64,000 nt of DNA, taken from positions 62,001 to 126,000 of the forward strand of contig CAVSZE010000003.1 in the NCBI GenBank assembly GCA_963732375.1. The letters are read 5' to 3'. A model generated the notes under the pieces. It was not told the origin of the DNA, made no database searches, and saw only the letters and a program-made list of their open reading frames with translations. Origin of the DNA: RPQJ01 sp963732375 (GTDB taxonomy: Bacteria > Pseudomonadota > Gammaproteobacteria > Steroidobacterales > Steroidobacteraceae). Positions 27,130 through 35,173 of this stretch are shown here, one piece after another. Every line of letters starts with the position of its first letter. The first letter of the stretch is position 1. A program made the position numbers and the translations under genes.

Positions 27130-27294
27130 GCGAGCACTCTCCGTGCATGAAGCGCGTGCCGCCCGCAGGCGACGTGGTTGGGGCCTCTGACCGCCCCTAC
27201 CGCAATTGGTTCCCGGGCACCCCCCGCCATCCACGGCCGTGATTTGACATCACTTCTGCCATATACCGCAAGTAACTGACTCACAAAGTCTTTG

Positions 27295-27322
27295 TTGAGC
27301 CAGCCCGGCGATCGGGTAAGCT
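27295..27322 (+). promoter_or_regulatory. Candidate promoter of tRNA-Leu
   Basis: TTGAGC (27295-27300, 4 of 6 of -35) is followed after 16 nt by TAAGCT (27317-27322), then a GC-rich discriminator CGCGCTCCGC just before the mature tRNA 5' end at 27334. Such a GC-rich discriminator is typical of stable-RNA promoters. Sequence-based inference only. Confidence 0.35.
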
Positions 27323-27333
27323 TCGCGCTCCGC

Positions 27334-27421
27334 GCCGGGATGGCGGAACTGGTAGACGCACCGGACTCAAAATCCGGCGAGCTAGACACTCGTGGGGGTT
27401 CGATTCCCCCTCCCGGCACCA
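27334..27421 (+). tRNA. tRNA-Leu (anticodon CAA)
   Basis: The sequence folds as a class II tRNA. The 7-bp acceptor is GCCGGGA/TCCCGGC, followed by discriminator A and an encoded CCA. The D arm contains AACTGGTAGA. The anticodon stem is CCGGA/TCCGG with loop CTCAAAA (anticodon CAA at 27368-27370). The long variable arm is CGAG/CTCG, and the T arm GGGGG-TTCGATT-CCCCC. Long variable arm and CAA anticodon identify leucine, reading UUG. It lies 55 nt before the Nudix gene and may be co-transcribed. Confidence 0.97.
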
Positions 27422-27476
27422 GGCAAGGCACGGTGGCCTGCGGTTCGCGAACATCGAGGAATATCGGGACCGCGCC

Positions 27477-28025
27477 ATGAATTTCTGCTCCAGCTGCGGC
27501 CAGCCCGTCACGCAACTCGTGCCCGAAGGCGATCACCTGCACCGCTACGTGTGCGGGAGCTGCGGCACGGTGCACTACCAGAACCCGAAGATCGTCGCGG
27601 GCTGCATCCCGGAACACGAGGGTCGTATCCTGCTCTGCCGGCGCGCCATCGAGCCTCGGCTGGGCTACTGGACGATTCCAGCGGGTTTCATGGAGATGGG
27701 CGAAACGACGCTTGAAGCGGCGCGGCGCGAAGCCGCCGAGGAGGCGCTGGCCGAGGTCGAGATCGGTTCGTTGCTCGCGGTCGTCCACGTGCTGCACGCC
27801 GACCAGGTGCACGTGATGTTTCGTGCGCGCCTGCCGCTCCCGAAATACGGCGTAGGAGAGGAAAGCCTCGAGGTCATGCTGTGCGACGAGGCGGACATCC
27901 CCTGGAAGGACATTGCGTTCCGCAGCGTCGAATTCGCTTTGCGCCGCTACCTGGACGACCGTCGCCTCGGCGTCGAGGCGTACCATTTTGAAACGCTCGA
28001 CCTGCGTGCGCGCCGAACCGGTTAG
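27477..28025 (+). CDS. Zinc-ribbon Nudix hydrolase
   Basis: Predicted nucleotide-diphosphate hydrolase with a metal-bound ribbon, resembling NADH pyrophosphatase-like or ADP-ribose-type Nudix proteins. Of 182 residues the N-terminus has a zinc ribbon (Cys4, Cys7, Cys26, Cys29). A Nudix domain follows with box G-FMEMG-E-TTLEAAR-REAAEEALA. The REx2EE core is intact, but the box's usual glycine after it is Leu. The substrate cannot be set from sequence. It is immediately downstream of tRNA-Leu and 94 nt upstream of fdxA. Confidence 0.87.
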   Translation: MNFCSSCGQPVTQLVPEGDHLHRYVCGSCGTVHYQNPKIVAGCIPEHEGRILLCRRAIEPRLGYWTIPAGFMEMGETTLEAARREAAEEALAEVEIGSLLAVVHVLHADQVHVMFRARLPLPKYGVGEESLEVMLCDEADIPWKDIAFRSVEFALRRYLDDRRLGVEAYHFETLDLRARRTG

Positions 28026-28036
28026 CGACGTGCGTT

Positions 28037-28064
28037 TTGCAGCACGTCCCTGCTTTGGCACAAT
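28037..28064 (+). promoter_or_regulatory. Candidate promoter of fdxA
   Basis: TTGCAG (28037-28042, 4 of 6) and CACAAT (28059-28064, 4 of 6) are separated by 16 nt, in the gap between the Nudix gene and fdxA. The predicted leader is about 50 nt. Inference from sequence. Confidence 0.35.
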
Positions 28065-28119
28065 ACGCGCCCCGCGGCCGCCGACTGGCGCAACCGGAAC
28101 CTGAAACTGGAGCCTGCCG

Positions 28120-28443
28120 ATGACCTTCGTCGTCACCGAGAACTGCATCAAGTGCAAGTACACGGACTGCGTGGAAGTCTGCCCGGTGGACTGTTTTCAC
28201 GTCGGTCCGAACATGCTTGTGATCGACCCGGACGAGTGCATCGACTGCACGCTCTGCGAGCCGGAATGCCCGGCCGAAGCGATTTTCTCGGAGGAGGAAC
28301 TGCCGGCCGGGCAGCAGGCCTTCAAGGAACTTAACGCTGAACTGGCCAAGAAATGGCCGGTCATCACGGAGAAGCAGGAAGCGCCGGCCGACGCGAAGGA
28401 ATGGGACGGCCGCACCGACAAGCTGCCGCTGCTCGAGCGCTGA
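28120..28443 (+). CDS. fdxA: 7Fe (3Fe-4S/4Fe-4S) ferredoxin FdxA
   Basis: Small cytoplasmic electron carrier of the Azotobacter FdI type. The 107-residue protein has Cys9, Cys17, Cys21 and a second CxxCxxC set at Cys40, Cys43, Cys46 with Cys50, in the order of one [3Fe-4S] and one [4Fe-4S] cluster. Cys12 and Cys25 are additional. The C-terminal extension beyond residue 60 (FKELNAELAKKWPVITEK) is also family-typical. It likely has its own promoter and converges with the dsbC-like gene, 25 nt away. Confidence 0.93.
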   Translation: MTFVVTENCIKCKYTDCVEVCPVDCFHVGPNMLVIDPDECIDCTLCEPECPAEAIFSEEELPAGQQAFKELNAELAKKWPVITEKQEAPADAKEWDGRTDKLPLLER

Positions 28444-28468
28444 ATCGCCGCTACCGGCGGCGTGGAGT

Positions 28469-29266
28469 TCAGCGGCCGTTCGACCCCGTCGGGTGCTCGG
28501 ACGTCTGCACCAGCTGCACGAGCTGTTCCGGCGTGAGGAATCCGCCGATGTACTCGCCGGACTGCGTGTAGATGGCCGGCGTGCCCTCGAGCCCGAAGTC
28601 CTCGCCCATCTCGAATCCGGCCTTGATCATCGCGTCGCCACAATTCTTCGACTTGACCTCTTCGCCGCGCTTCGCTCGTGTGAGCGCATCCTTGCGATCC
28701 GGCGCGCACCACACCGATTCGGCTTTCCGCCAGGACTCGGTGTCCGGCCCGGTTCGCGGGAACGGCACGTAGCGGACCCGAACCCCGGCCTTGTTCAACT
28801 CCGCGATCTGGCTGTGGAACTTGCGGCAGTAGGCGCAATCGACGTCGGTGAATACCGTGACGGTCATCTTCGGATTCGCGGGTGAGAAGACGATCATCTG
28901 GTCCTCGCGCGCCGCCGCAAGAGCCTTGGCCCTGGCATCGTTACGGCGTTTCGCCGTCAGGTTCGACTCGGTCGCGAGGTCGTAGATGCTGCCGCTGACG
29001 AGGTACTTGCCGTCGGCGCTCACGTAGGCGATCAGGCCGCCCATCGTGACTTCATAAAGCCCGGGAATGGGCGATGCGGCGACATCGGCCGGGCTCGCGC
29101 CCGGCAGCTTCGCCACCACGCGGGCGCGCACGTCGGCAGGGATGGCAGTGGAAGCAGGCGGCGTCGGTGCCGCAGCGGGCTTGGCCGGCTTCGGTGCCGG
29201 GGTCGCGGCCATGGCGCCGGCAGCGATGAAAGCCGCGAAACCCAGTGCAAGACTCTTGATGCGCAT
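28469..29266 (-). CDS. DsbC/DsbG-like periplasmic disulfide isomerase
   Basis: Predicted thiol:disulfide isomerase of the periplasm. The 265-residue protein has a signal peptide (1-20). It then has an unusual Pro/Ala/Lys-rich spacer (about 21-42), the DsbC dimerisation domain (PGLYEVTMGGLIAYVSADGKYLVSGSIYDL) and a thioredoxin domain with active site C144-A-Y-C147. The cis-Pro loop is GTPAIYT. A second cysteine pair (AESVWCAP... KNCGDAM) matches the structural pair of DsbC. The low-complexity spacer is the odd feature. It lies downstream of xerD, as dsbC follows xerD in many gammaproteobacteria, which supports DsbC over DsbG. Confidence 0.9.
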   Translation of the reverse strand: MRIKSLALGFAAFIAAGAMAATPAPKPAKPAAAPTPPASTAIPADVRARVVAKLPGASPADVAASPIPGLYEVTMGGLIAYVSADGKYLVSGSIYDLATESNLTAKRRNDARAKALAAAREDQMIVFSPANPKMTVTVFTDVDCAYCRKFHSQIAELNKAGVRVRYVPFPRTGPDTESWRKAESVWCAPDRKDALTRAKRGEEVKSKNCGDAMIKAGFEMGEDFGLEGTPAIYTQSGEYIGGFLTPEQLVQLVQTSEHPTGSNGR

Positions 29267-29360
29267 GCTTATGATCCGTAGGAAGACACAACCCGTGTCA
29301 CCCTCGGACAGCGGGCGCGACGGGGGGTTCCGCCGCGAAGGCGCGGGAGTCTAGCAGAGC

Positions 29361-29376
29361 ACCCGGCTGGCCGGGT
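29361..29376 (-). terminator. Hairpin downstream of xerD
   Basis: Perfect inverted repeat ACCCGGC-TG-GCCGGGT between xerD and the dsbC-like gene. There is no clear U-run after it on the minus strand, so termination is uncertain; it could instead be a processing hairpin. Confidence 0.3.
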
Positions 29377-29388
29377 CGCGGGAGCCGC

Positions 29389-30336
29389 TCAGCCCCGCGG
29401 ATGGTGCTGCGAATGCAGGTCTTTCAGTCGTTCCCGGGCGACGTGGGTATAGATCTGGGTCGTCGAGAGATCGCTGTGGCCGAGCAGCATCTGCACGACC
29501 CTCAGGTCGGCGCCGTGATTGAGCAGGTGCGTTGCGAACGCGTGGCGCAGCGTGTGCGGCGAGAGTTCCTTCTCGACGCCCGCCTTTCGCGCATAGCGCT
29601 TGATGATGTGCCAGAACGCCTGGCGGGTCATGCGATCGCCGCGGCGGGTCGGGAACAGGTAGTCCGTCTGCCGCTCGAGCAGGATCTCGACGCGCGGCCC
29701 CTGCATGAACTGCTGGATCCACTCCACGGCCTCCTCGCCGAGCGGGATCAGGCGTTCGCGATCGCCCTTGCCGACGATGCGCGCCACGCCCTGGTTCAGG
29801 TTGACCTGCACGATCTTCAGGTTGACGAGCTCGGACACGCGCAGCCCCGTGGCGTAGAGCACCTCGAGCATGGTCCGGTCGCGATGACCCAGCGGGTCGC
29901 CCACGGCAGGAGCGGCCAACAGGGCCTCGACTTCCTCCTCCGTGAGCGACCGTGGCAACGAACGCCCGACCTTGGGCATCGCAATCTGGGCCGTCGGGTC
30001 CTCGCGCAGCGACCCCTCGCGAACCATGTAGCGGTAGAAGCGACGGAAACTCGACAACTGCCGCGCCGTCGATCGTGGCTGTGCGCCCGCCTGGGCGCGC
30101 GAGGCCATGAATTCAAGCAGGTCACCGCGCTTTGCCAGCGTGAGATCCGTCTCGTGGACCTCCAGCCAGCGATCGAGCGCGGTCAGGTCGGCGCGATACG
30201 CGGCCAGTGTGTTGGGTGCGAGGCCACGCTCCATCCAGACCGCGTCCAGGAATCGGTCGATCGGGCCGGGCCCGCGCGCGGCGCTGCCGCCGCGTTGGTC
30301 GCGTGCGATGACGCTGGTCTTGACTGCTGTACTCAT
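29389..30336 (-). CDS. xerD: Site-specific tyrosine recombinase XerD
   Basis: With XerC resolves chromosome dimers at dif. The 315-residue protein has the N-terminal SAM-like DNA-binding domain (about 26-112). The catalytic set is Arg166 (TGLRVSEL), Lys190 (VGKGDRER), His261 and Arg264 (SPHTLRHAFATH), His287 (LGHSDLS) and nucleophile Tyr296 (TQIYTH). The C-terminus RERLKDLHSQHHPRG is XerD-like. The first about 17 residues exceed E. coli XerD (298), so an internal start is possible. Synteny with dsbC downstream supports XerD rather than XerC. Confidence 0.94.
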   Translation of the reverse strand: MSTAVKTSVIARDQRGGSAARGPGPIDRFLDAVWMERGLAPNTLAAYRADLTALDRWLEVHETDLTLAKRGDLLEFMASRAQAGAQPRSTARQLSSFRRFYRYMVREGSLREDPTAQIAMPKVGRSLPRSLTEEEVEALLAAPAVGDPLGHRDRTMLEVLYATGLRVSELVNLKIVQVNLNQGVARIVGKGDRERLIPLGEEAVEWIQQFMQGPRVEILLERQTDYLFPTRRGDRMTRQAFWHIIKRYARKAGVEKELSPHTLRHAFATHLLNHGADLRVVQMLLGHSDLSTTQIYTHVARERLKDLHSQHHPRG

Positions 30337-30516
30337 GGGGCCACTGCTGTACTCATGGGACCTCGGAACCTTTCGTGGCGCGAAGTATGCGAGCCGCCGT
30401 CAGCCCCCCGTAGTGACCCCTCTCACATATTGGACCCCACCGTTAACATAACCAGAACCAGTTCACAGAATGTCGGCGGGTGTGCAGACTGCCCACCCTG
30501 CCCGAGGAATCGCCCG

Positions 30517-31257
30517 ATGCGTCGCCTGGCTGGCCGGGCGCTGCAGGCCCTCTACGGGCTCTGCGCGCTGGCAATCTTCTGCCTGCTGCTGCTGATGGCC
30601 GCCGTGCTCGCGGTGATCGTGCCACGGCTCGCGTGGCGTCGCAGCCTGACCCGGTGGCTGGCACGCGTGGCGCTCGCGCTGTTCGGCCTGCGCGTCACGG
30701 TCTCCGGAATGGCCAACCTGCCTGCAGACGGCTGTGTCGTCGTCGCCAATCATTCGAGCTACCTCGACGGCGTACTGCTGCAGGCGCTGCTGCCGCCGCG
30801 CTTTTCCTTTGTCGTGAAGCGCGAGGCGGCCAGCCTGCCGGTCGCTGGGTTCCTGATGCAACGCATCGGCGTCGAGTTCGTCGACCGGCACAGCCACGGC
30901 GGACGCCAGCGAGGCGCGCGGCGGGTGATCGAGCGGGCGCAACAGGGCCACTCGCTGGTGTTTTTCCCGGAAGGGACATTCGACGAGACCGTCGGCCTCA
31001 AGCGGTTCCACTCCGGAGCGTTCACCGCAGCGATCAGGGGCGGCATGCCGGTCGTGCCCACCGTCATCCGCGGCGCGCGGCGGGCAATGCCCAGCCACAC
31101 GATCATCCCCCGGCCGGGGCGCATCGAATTCGAGATTCTCGAGCCGCTGCCCGTGACGGGGGCCGGCGTCACGGCCGACAGCCTGAGCGACGAGGCCCGG
31201 CGGCGCATGCTCGCGCGCCTCGACTACCCGGACCTCGCTAAGCAGGCGCAAGACTGA
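30517..31257 (+). CDS. plsC: 1-acyl-sn-glycerol-3-phosphate acyltransferase
   Basis: Membrane acyltransferase (PlsC family) making phosphatidic acid from lysophosphatidic acid. The real start is ATG 30517 (MRRLAGRALQALYG); the same frame stays open far upstream because it runs antisense to xerD. Of 246 residues, 10-36 form a membrane helix. The acyltransferase motifs are H79-x4-D84 (NHSSYLD) and FPEGT (150-154), followed by VPTVIRGARR. Other PlsC-fold substrates (lyso-ornithine lipid, for instance) are possible. A structured repeat lies just downstream. Confidence 0.88.
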   Translation: MRRLAGRALQALYGLCALAIFCLLLLMAAVLAVIVPRLAWRRSLTRWLARVALALFGLRVTVSGMANLPADGCVVVANHSSYLDGVLLQALLPPRFSFVVKREAASLPVAGFLMQRIGVEFVDRHSHGGRQRGARRVIERAQQGHSLVFFPEGTFDETVGLKRFHSGAFTAAIRGGMPVVPTVIRGARRAMPSHTIIPRPGRIEFEILEPLPVTGAGVTADSLSDEARRRMLARLDYPDLAKQAQD

Positions 31258-31315
31258 CGCGCCAAACGTTCGGCCTTGGGAAACCGCCGGTCCTTGCCGC
31301 GGCGCCGACGCGGGG

Positions 31316-31428
31316 GGCCTTGCAGGTCCGCGGATGTCGGCCGGGCGTCGCGCGACAGGGATGTCGCGCGCGAGCCCCCAGGGACGGGTTCACGGCGTCC
31401 CGGCAGACGTCCGCGGAGTTGCAAGGCC
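31316..31428. repeat. 113-bp structured intergenic repeat, copy 1
   Basis: Lies between the convergent plsC and icmF, ending 12 bases from the icmF stop. Outer arms 31316-31342 and 31402-31428 are inverted repeats pairing at 23 of 27 positions. Between them a 59-bp core (31343-31401) forms two hairpins: GCGCGACA-GGGA-TGTCGCGC inside a GGGC/GCCC clamp, and GGGACG-(9 nt)-CGTCCC. The core is matched at about 54 of 59 positions by a second copy at 57623-57681, in the same orientation. No coding potential is evident. Confidence 0.9.
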
Positions 31429-31439
31429 ACGGCGCGCCA

Positions 31440-34400
31440 TTACATGTTGCGCCGATACTGCCCGCCAACCTCGTAGAGCGCGTGCGAGATCGAGCCCAGT
31501 GAGGCGACCTTGACGGTCTCCATCAGTTCCCCGAACACATTGCCGCCGTCGGCGGCCGCCTTCTGCAGGCGCTCGAGCGCCGCGGGTCGCGCGGCCTCAT
31601 TGCGCGAAAGGAAGTCGCGCACCGAACTCACCTGGTCGGCTTTCTCCGCGTCCGTCGAGCGGATCAACTCGGCGCCCAGGATCTCCTGGTTGCCGTGCTG
31701 CGAACCGAGGAACGTGTTGACGCCGACCACCGGCAGCCGCCCGTCGTGCTTCATGGTCTCGTAGTACAGGCTTTCCTCCTGGATGCGGCTGCGCTGGTAC
31801 ATGGTCTCCATCGCGCCGAGCACCCCGCCGCGCTCCGAGATGCTGTCGAACTCGCGATAGACGGCCTCCTCGACCACATCGGTGAGGTCCTCGACTGCAA
31901 ACGATCCCTGCCAGGGGTTCTGCGTCTTGTTGAGGCCGAGTTCCTTGTTGATGATCAGCTGGATCGCCACCGCGCGGCGCACGGACTCCTCGGTGGGCGT
32001 GGTGATCGCCTCGTCGTACGCATTCGTGTGCAGGCTGTTGCAGTTGTCGAACAGCGCGTAGAGCGCCTGCAGCGTCGTGCGGATGTCGTTGAACTGGATT
32101 TCGCGCGCGTGCAGGCTCCGCCCCGAGGTCTGGATGTGGTACTTGAGCATCTGCGAGCGCGGCCCGCCACCGTAGATATCGCGCATCGCGCGCGCCCAGA
32201 TGCGCCGCGCTACACGTCCGATCACCGCGTACTCAGGGTCCATGCCGTTCGAGAAGAAGAACGACAGGTTCGGCGCGAAATCGTCGATGTTCATGCCGCG
32301 CGCGAGGTAGTACTCGACGATCGTGAATCCGTTCGCCAGCGTGAACGCGAGCTGGGAGATCGGATTCGCGCCCGCCTCTGCGATGTGGTAGCCGGAAATC
32401 GACACGGAGTAGAAATTGCGGACGTTCTGTTCCGAGAAGTACTGCTGGACATCCCCCATCATCCTGAGCGCGAACTCCGTGGAGAAGATGCAGGTGTTCT
32501 GCGCCTGGTCCTCCTTGAGGATGTCGGCCTGCACGGTGCCGCGCACCAGTGAGAGGGCTTCGGCGCGGATCTTCCGGTAGGTCTCGCGATCCACCATCTG
32601 GTCGCCGGTGACTCCCAGCAGGCCGAGCCCGGATCCGTCGTGTCCCGGGGGAAGTTCTCCCCGGTACACGGGACGCTCGCGACCGTGGAAGATCTCCGCG
32701 ATACGGCGCTCCGCATCGGCCCAGCGGCCCGACTCGCGCAGGTGCCGCTCGATGCGCTGGTCCACCGCCGTATTCATGTACATCGCGAGGATCATCGGCG
32801 CCGGGCCATTGATCGTCATCGAAACCGACGTGGTCGGCGCACAGAGGTCGAAGCCCGAGTAGAGCTTCTTCATGTCGTCGAGCGTGGCAATCGATACGCC
32901 CGAGTTACCGATGCGACCGTAGATGTCCGGGCGTTCGTCCGGATCCTCGCCGTAGAGCGTGGTCGAGTCGAACGCAGTCGACAGTCTCGCCACGCCATGG
33001 CCGGCCGCAAGATAGTGAAAGCGGCGATTGGTACGCTCCGGCGCGCCCTCCCCCGCGAACATCCGGGTCGGGTCCTCCTCCTCGCGCCGGTACGGGTACA
33101 CGCCGGCCGTGTACGGGAAGTGGCCCGGCAGGTGTTCCCGCAGCAGAAAGGCGAGCAGATCACCCCAGTCCCGGTATTTCGGCACTGCGAGCTTCGGCAC
33201 GCGGGTGTGGCTCAGTGTCTCCGTGTAATTGTCGCCACGGATCTCGCGACCACGCACGACATACGAGTATTCGGGATCGGTGGCACCGGCAACGAGCGCG
33301 GGCCACTTGCGCAGCAGGTCCAGCGCTTCGACCCCGACTGCGTCAAGCGAGTCGTTGTAGGCCTCGCGCAGGCGCGCAAGCGAGGCATCGGTCGGCACCG
33401 CAATCGCAGCCTCGGGATAGCGATCGAGCGGCGCGGGCAGCAGGGGGTCCGCGAGTGCGCGCAGCGCCTCGTGCAGGCTGTTGGCCCGACCCGCAGCCTG
33501 CGCGCGGTGCTCAACGTCCGTCGCGGCCAGCCTGCCGTTGGCCGCGATCTCCGCCAGGTAGCGGGTGCGGGTAGCGGGCACCAGCGCGTGACGCTCGACG
33601 AGCTCGACGGGACCCGGATCGGTCACCATCCAGCGTGTCCTGTCGCCGGTCTTCGCGCCGATCCTGTCGCAAAGCGCCGCGAACAGCCGGTTCACGCCCG
33701 GATCGTTGAACCGGCTCGCGATCGTCGGGTACACCGGCACATCGGCGTCGGGAAGCTTGAACGCGACGTGATTGCGCCGCCACTGCTTGCGCACGTCGCG
33801 CAATGCATCCTCGGCCCCGCGCTTCTCGAACTTGTTCAGCGCGATGAGCTCGGCGAAATCGATCATGTCGATCTTCTCGAGCTGGCTGGCCGCACCGTAT
33901 TCGCTGGTCATCACGTACATCGGCACGTCCACCAGGTCCACGATCTCCGAATCGCTCTGCCCGATGCCGGCGGTTTCCACCACGACCAGGTCGAAATTCG
34001 CATAGCGCAGCAGGTTCAGCACGTCGGCGAGCACCGCGCTGGTGGCCAGGTTCTGCCGTCGCGTTGCCAGCGAGCGCATGAAGATCTGCGGCGAGGCGAG
34101 CGAGTTCATGCGGATGCGGTCACCAAGCAGCGCGCCGCCACTGCGTCGCCGCGTCGGGTCCATCGCCACCACGGCAATGTTGTAGCCGGGGAAGTGCCGC
34201 ACGAACCGCATCAGCAGTTCGTCGGTGAGGCTCGACTTGCCGGCGCCGCCTGTGCCGGTGATGCCGACCACCGGCGCGCGGCGCTCGGCGCGCTCCATCG
34301 CCTTGCGCAGCGTCTCGCCAATGCCGGTGACATCGGCGTCGGACTCGAGCGCGGAGATCGTCCTCGCAATCTGCTGGTGATCGCGCGGACCGAGCGGACC

Positions 34401-34889
34401 GAACCTGAACGGCTGCCGCGGCTGGTTGCTCACGCGACTTATGACGTCGTCGATCATGCCTTCAAGGCCGAGCCTGCGGCCGTCCTCGGCTGAATAGATC
34501 CGCTCGACTCCGTATTCCTGCAGTTCCTCGACCTCGTGTGGCGCAATGGTGCCGCCACCCCCGACGATCACGCGAATGTGCCCGGCGCCCTGCTCGCGCA
34601 GCATGTCCACCATGTAGCGGAAATACTCGTTGTGGCCACCCTGGTAGGAACTGACCGCAATGCCGTCGGCATCCTCCTGGATCGCGGCACGGACGATATC
34701 GGCCACGCTGCGGTTGTGCCCGAGATGCACGACCTCGGCGCCATGTGCCTGGAGAAGACGGCGGATGATGTTGATCGCCGCGTCGTGCCCGTCGAACAGC
34801 GAGGCCGCACTGACGAAGCGCAGCGGCGCAGCGTCGTCGGTAGCCCCGGGTTGCGGTCGCGCGACGCCGGTCGCCGTTCCTGCCTTCAT
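31440..34889 (-). CDS. icmF: Fused isobutyryl-CoA mutase IcmF
   Basis: Adenosylcobalamin-dependent mutase interconverting isobutyryl-CoA and n-butyryl-CoA, with its own GTPase chaperone in one chain. I start at ATG 34889 (MKAGTATGVARPQ), preceded by AAGG, giving 1149 residues; a longer frame upstream looks non-coding. The order matches IcmF. The N-terminal B12-binding domain has DGHD at 33-36. The MeaB-like G domain has P-loop GTGGAGKSS (212-220) and the TRRRSGGALLGDRIRM and NKFEKRG motifs. The large mutase domain contains RFHYLAAGHGVARLSTAFDS and YSVSISGYHIAEAGANP. Some relatives use isovaleryl/pivalyl-CoA. It diverges from the thiolase operon. Confidence 0.94.
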   Translation of the reverse strand: MKAGTATGVARPQPGATDDAAPLRFVSAASLFDGHDAAINIIRRLLQAHGAEVVHLGHNRSVADIVRAAIQEDADGIAVSSYQGGHNEYFRYMVDMLREQGAGHIRVIVGGGGTIAPHEVEELQEYGVERIYSAEDGRRLGLEGMIDDVISRVSNQPRQPFRFGPLGPRDHQQIARTISALESDADVTGIGETLRKAMERAERRAPVVGITGTGGAGKSSLTDELLMRFVRHFPGYNIAVVAMDPTRRRSGGALLGDRIRMNSLASPQIFMRSLATRRQNLATSAVLADVLNLLRYANFDLVVVETAGIGQSDSEIVDLVDVPMYVMTSEYGAASQLEKIDMIDFAELIALNKFEKRGAEDALRDVRKQWRRNHVAFKLPDADVPVYPTIASRFNDPGVNRLFAALCDRIGAKTGDRTRWMVTDPGPVELVERHALVPATRTRYLAEIAANGRLAATDVEHRAQAAGRANSLHEALRALADPLLPAPLDRYPEAAIAVPTDASLARLREAYNDSLDAVGVEALDLLRKWPALVAGATDPEYSYVVRGREIRGDNYTETLSHTRVPKLAVPKYRDWGDLLAFLLREHLPGHFPYTAGVYPYRREEEDPTRMFAGEGAPERTNRRFHYLAAGHGVARLSTAFDSTTLYGEDPDERPDIYGRIGNSGVSIATLDDMKKLYSGFDLCAPTTSVSMTINGPAPMILAMYMNTAVDQRIERHLRESGRWADAERRIAEIFHGRERPVYRGELPPGHDGSGLGLLGVTGDQMVDRETYRKIRAEALSLVRGTVQADILKEDQAQNTCIFSTEFALRMMGDVQQYFSEQNVRNFYSVSISGYHIAEAGANPISQLAFTLANGFTIVEYYLARGMNIDDFAPNLSFFFSNGMDPEYAVIGRVARRIWARAMRDIYGGGPRSQMLKYHIQTSGRSLHAREIQFNDIRTTLQALYALFDNCNSLHTNAYDEAITTPTEESVRRAVAIQLIINKELGLNKTQNPWQGSFAVEDLTDVVEEAVYREFDSISERGGVLGAMETMYQRSRIQEESLYYETMKHDGRLPVVGVNTFLGSQHGNQEILGAELIRSTDAEKADQVSSVRDFLSRNEAARPAALERLQKAAADGGNVFGELMETVKVASLGSISHALYEVGGQYRRNM

Positions 34890-35055
34890 GCCTTCATGCC
34901 TCTGCCCCGTCCAATGCGCAATGGATCCGAAGTCTAGTCCTACTGTCGAATGCCATGTTACCTGCCGACATGCGCGCGCATTGACAGCGGTCATCGATCC
35001 GTTGACCGGCAATGCGCCCGGTGGGCGCCAGAATGCCGCGATAGCCAGTGCCGTC

Positions 35056-35085
35056 TTGCGCCGCAAAAAGCGCTCGGCTTAAACT
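35056..35085 (+). promoter_or_regulatory. Candidate promoter of the thiolase operon
   Basis: TTGCGC (35056-35061) and TAAACT (35080-35085) are separated by 18 nt in the 284-bp divergent gap between icmF and the thiolase gene; leader about 80 nt. A separate outer inverted pair, GCATTG (34978-34983) and CAATGC (35010-35015), lies upstream and could be part of an operator shared by both directions. Weak consensus matches. Confidence 0.35.
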
Positions 35086-35173
35086 CGGCCGTTGCGGTGC
35101 GGCCGTGTACCTGCTGGCCGCCTGCCTGCCTGCGCCGACGCCCAGCCACCGAATCATATAAAGGGGTCTTCAA

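Noticed and set aside
27244..27249. Perfect TTGACA upstream of tRNA-Leu
   Set aside because: No -10 hexamer lies 15-19 nt downstream (TATACC is only 12 nt away), so the closer TTGAGC/TAAGCT pair is preferred.
29401..30516. N-terminal extension of the plsC frame
   Set aside because: The extension is antisense to xerD and lacks family similarity; the plsC product begins at ATG 30517 with a normal membrane helix.
34981..34986. Perfect TTGACA in the icmF-thiolase divergent region
   Set aside because: The sequence 15-19 nt downstream is GC-rich and has no -10 match; it may be part of a binding site but not a convincing promoter.
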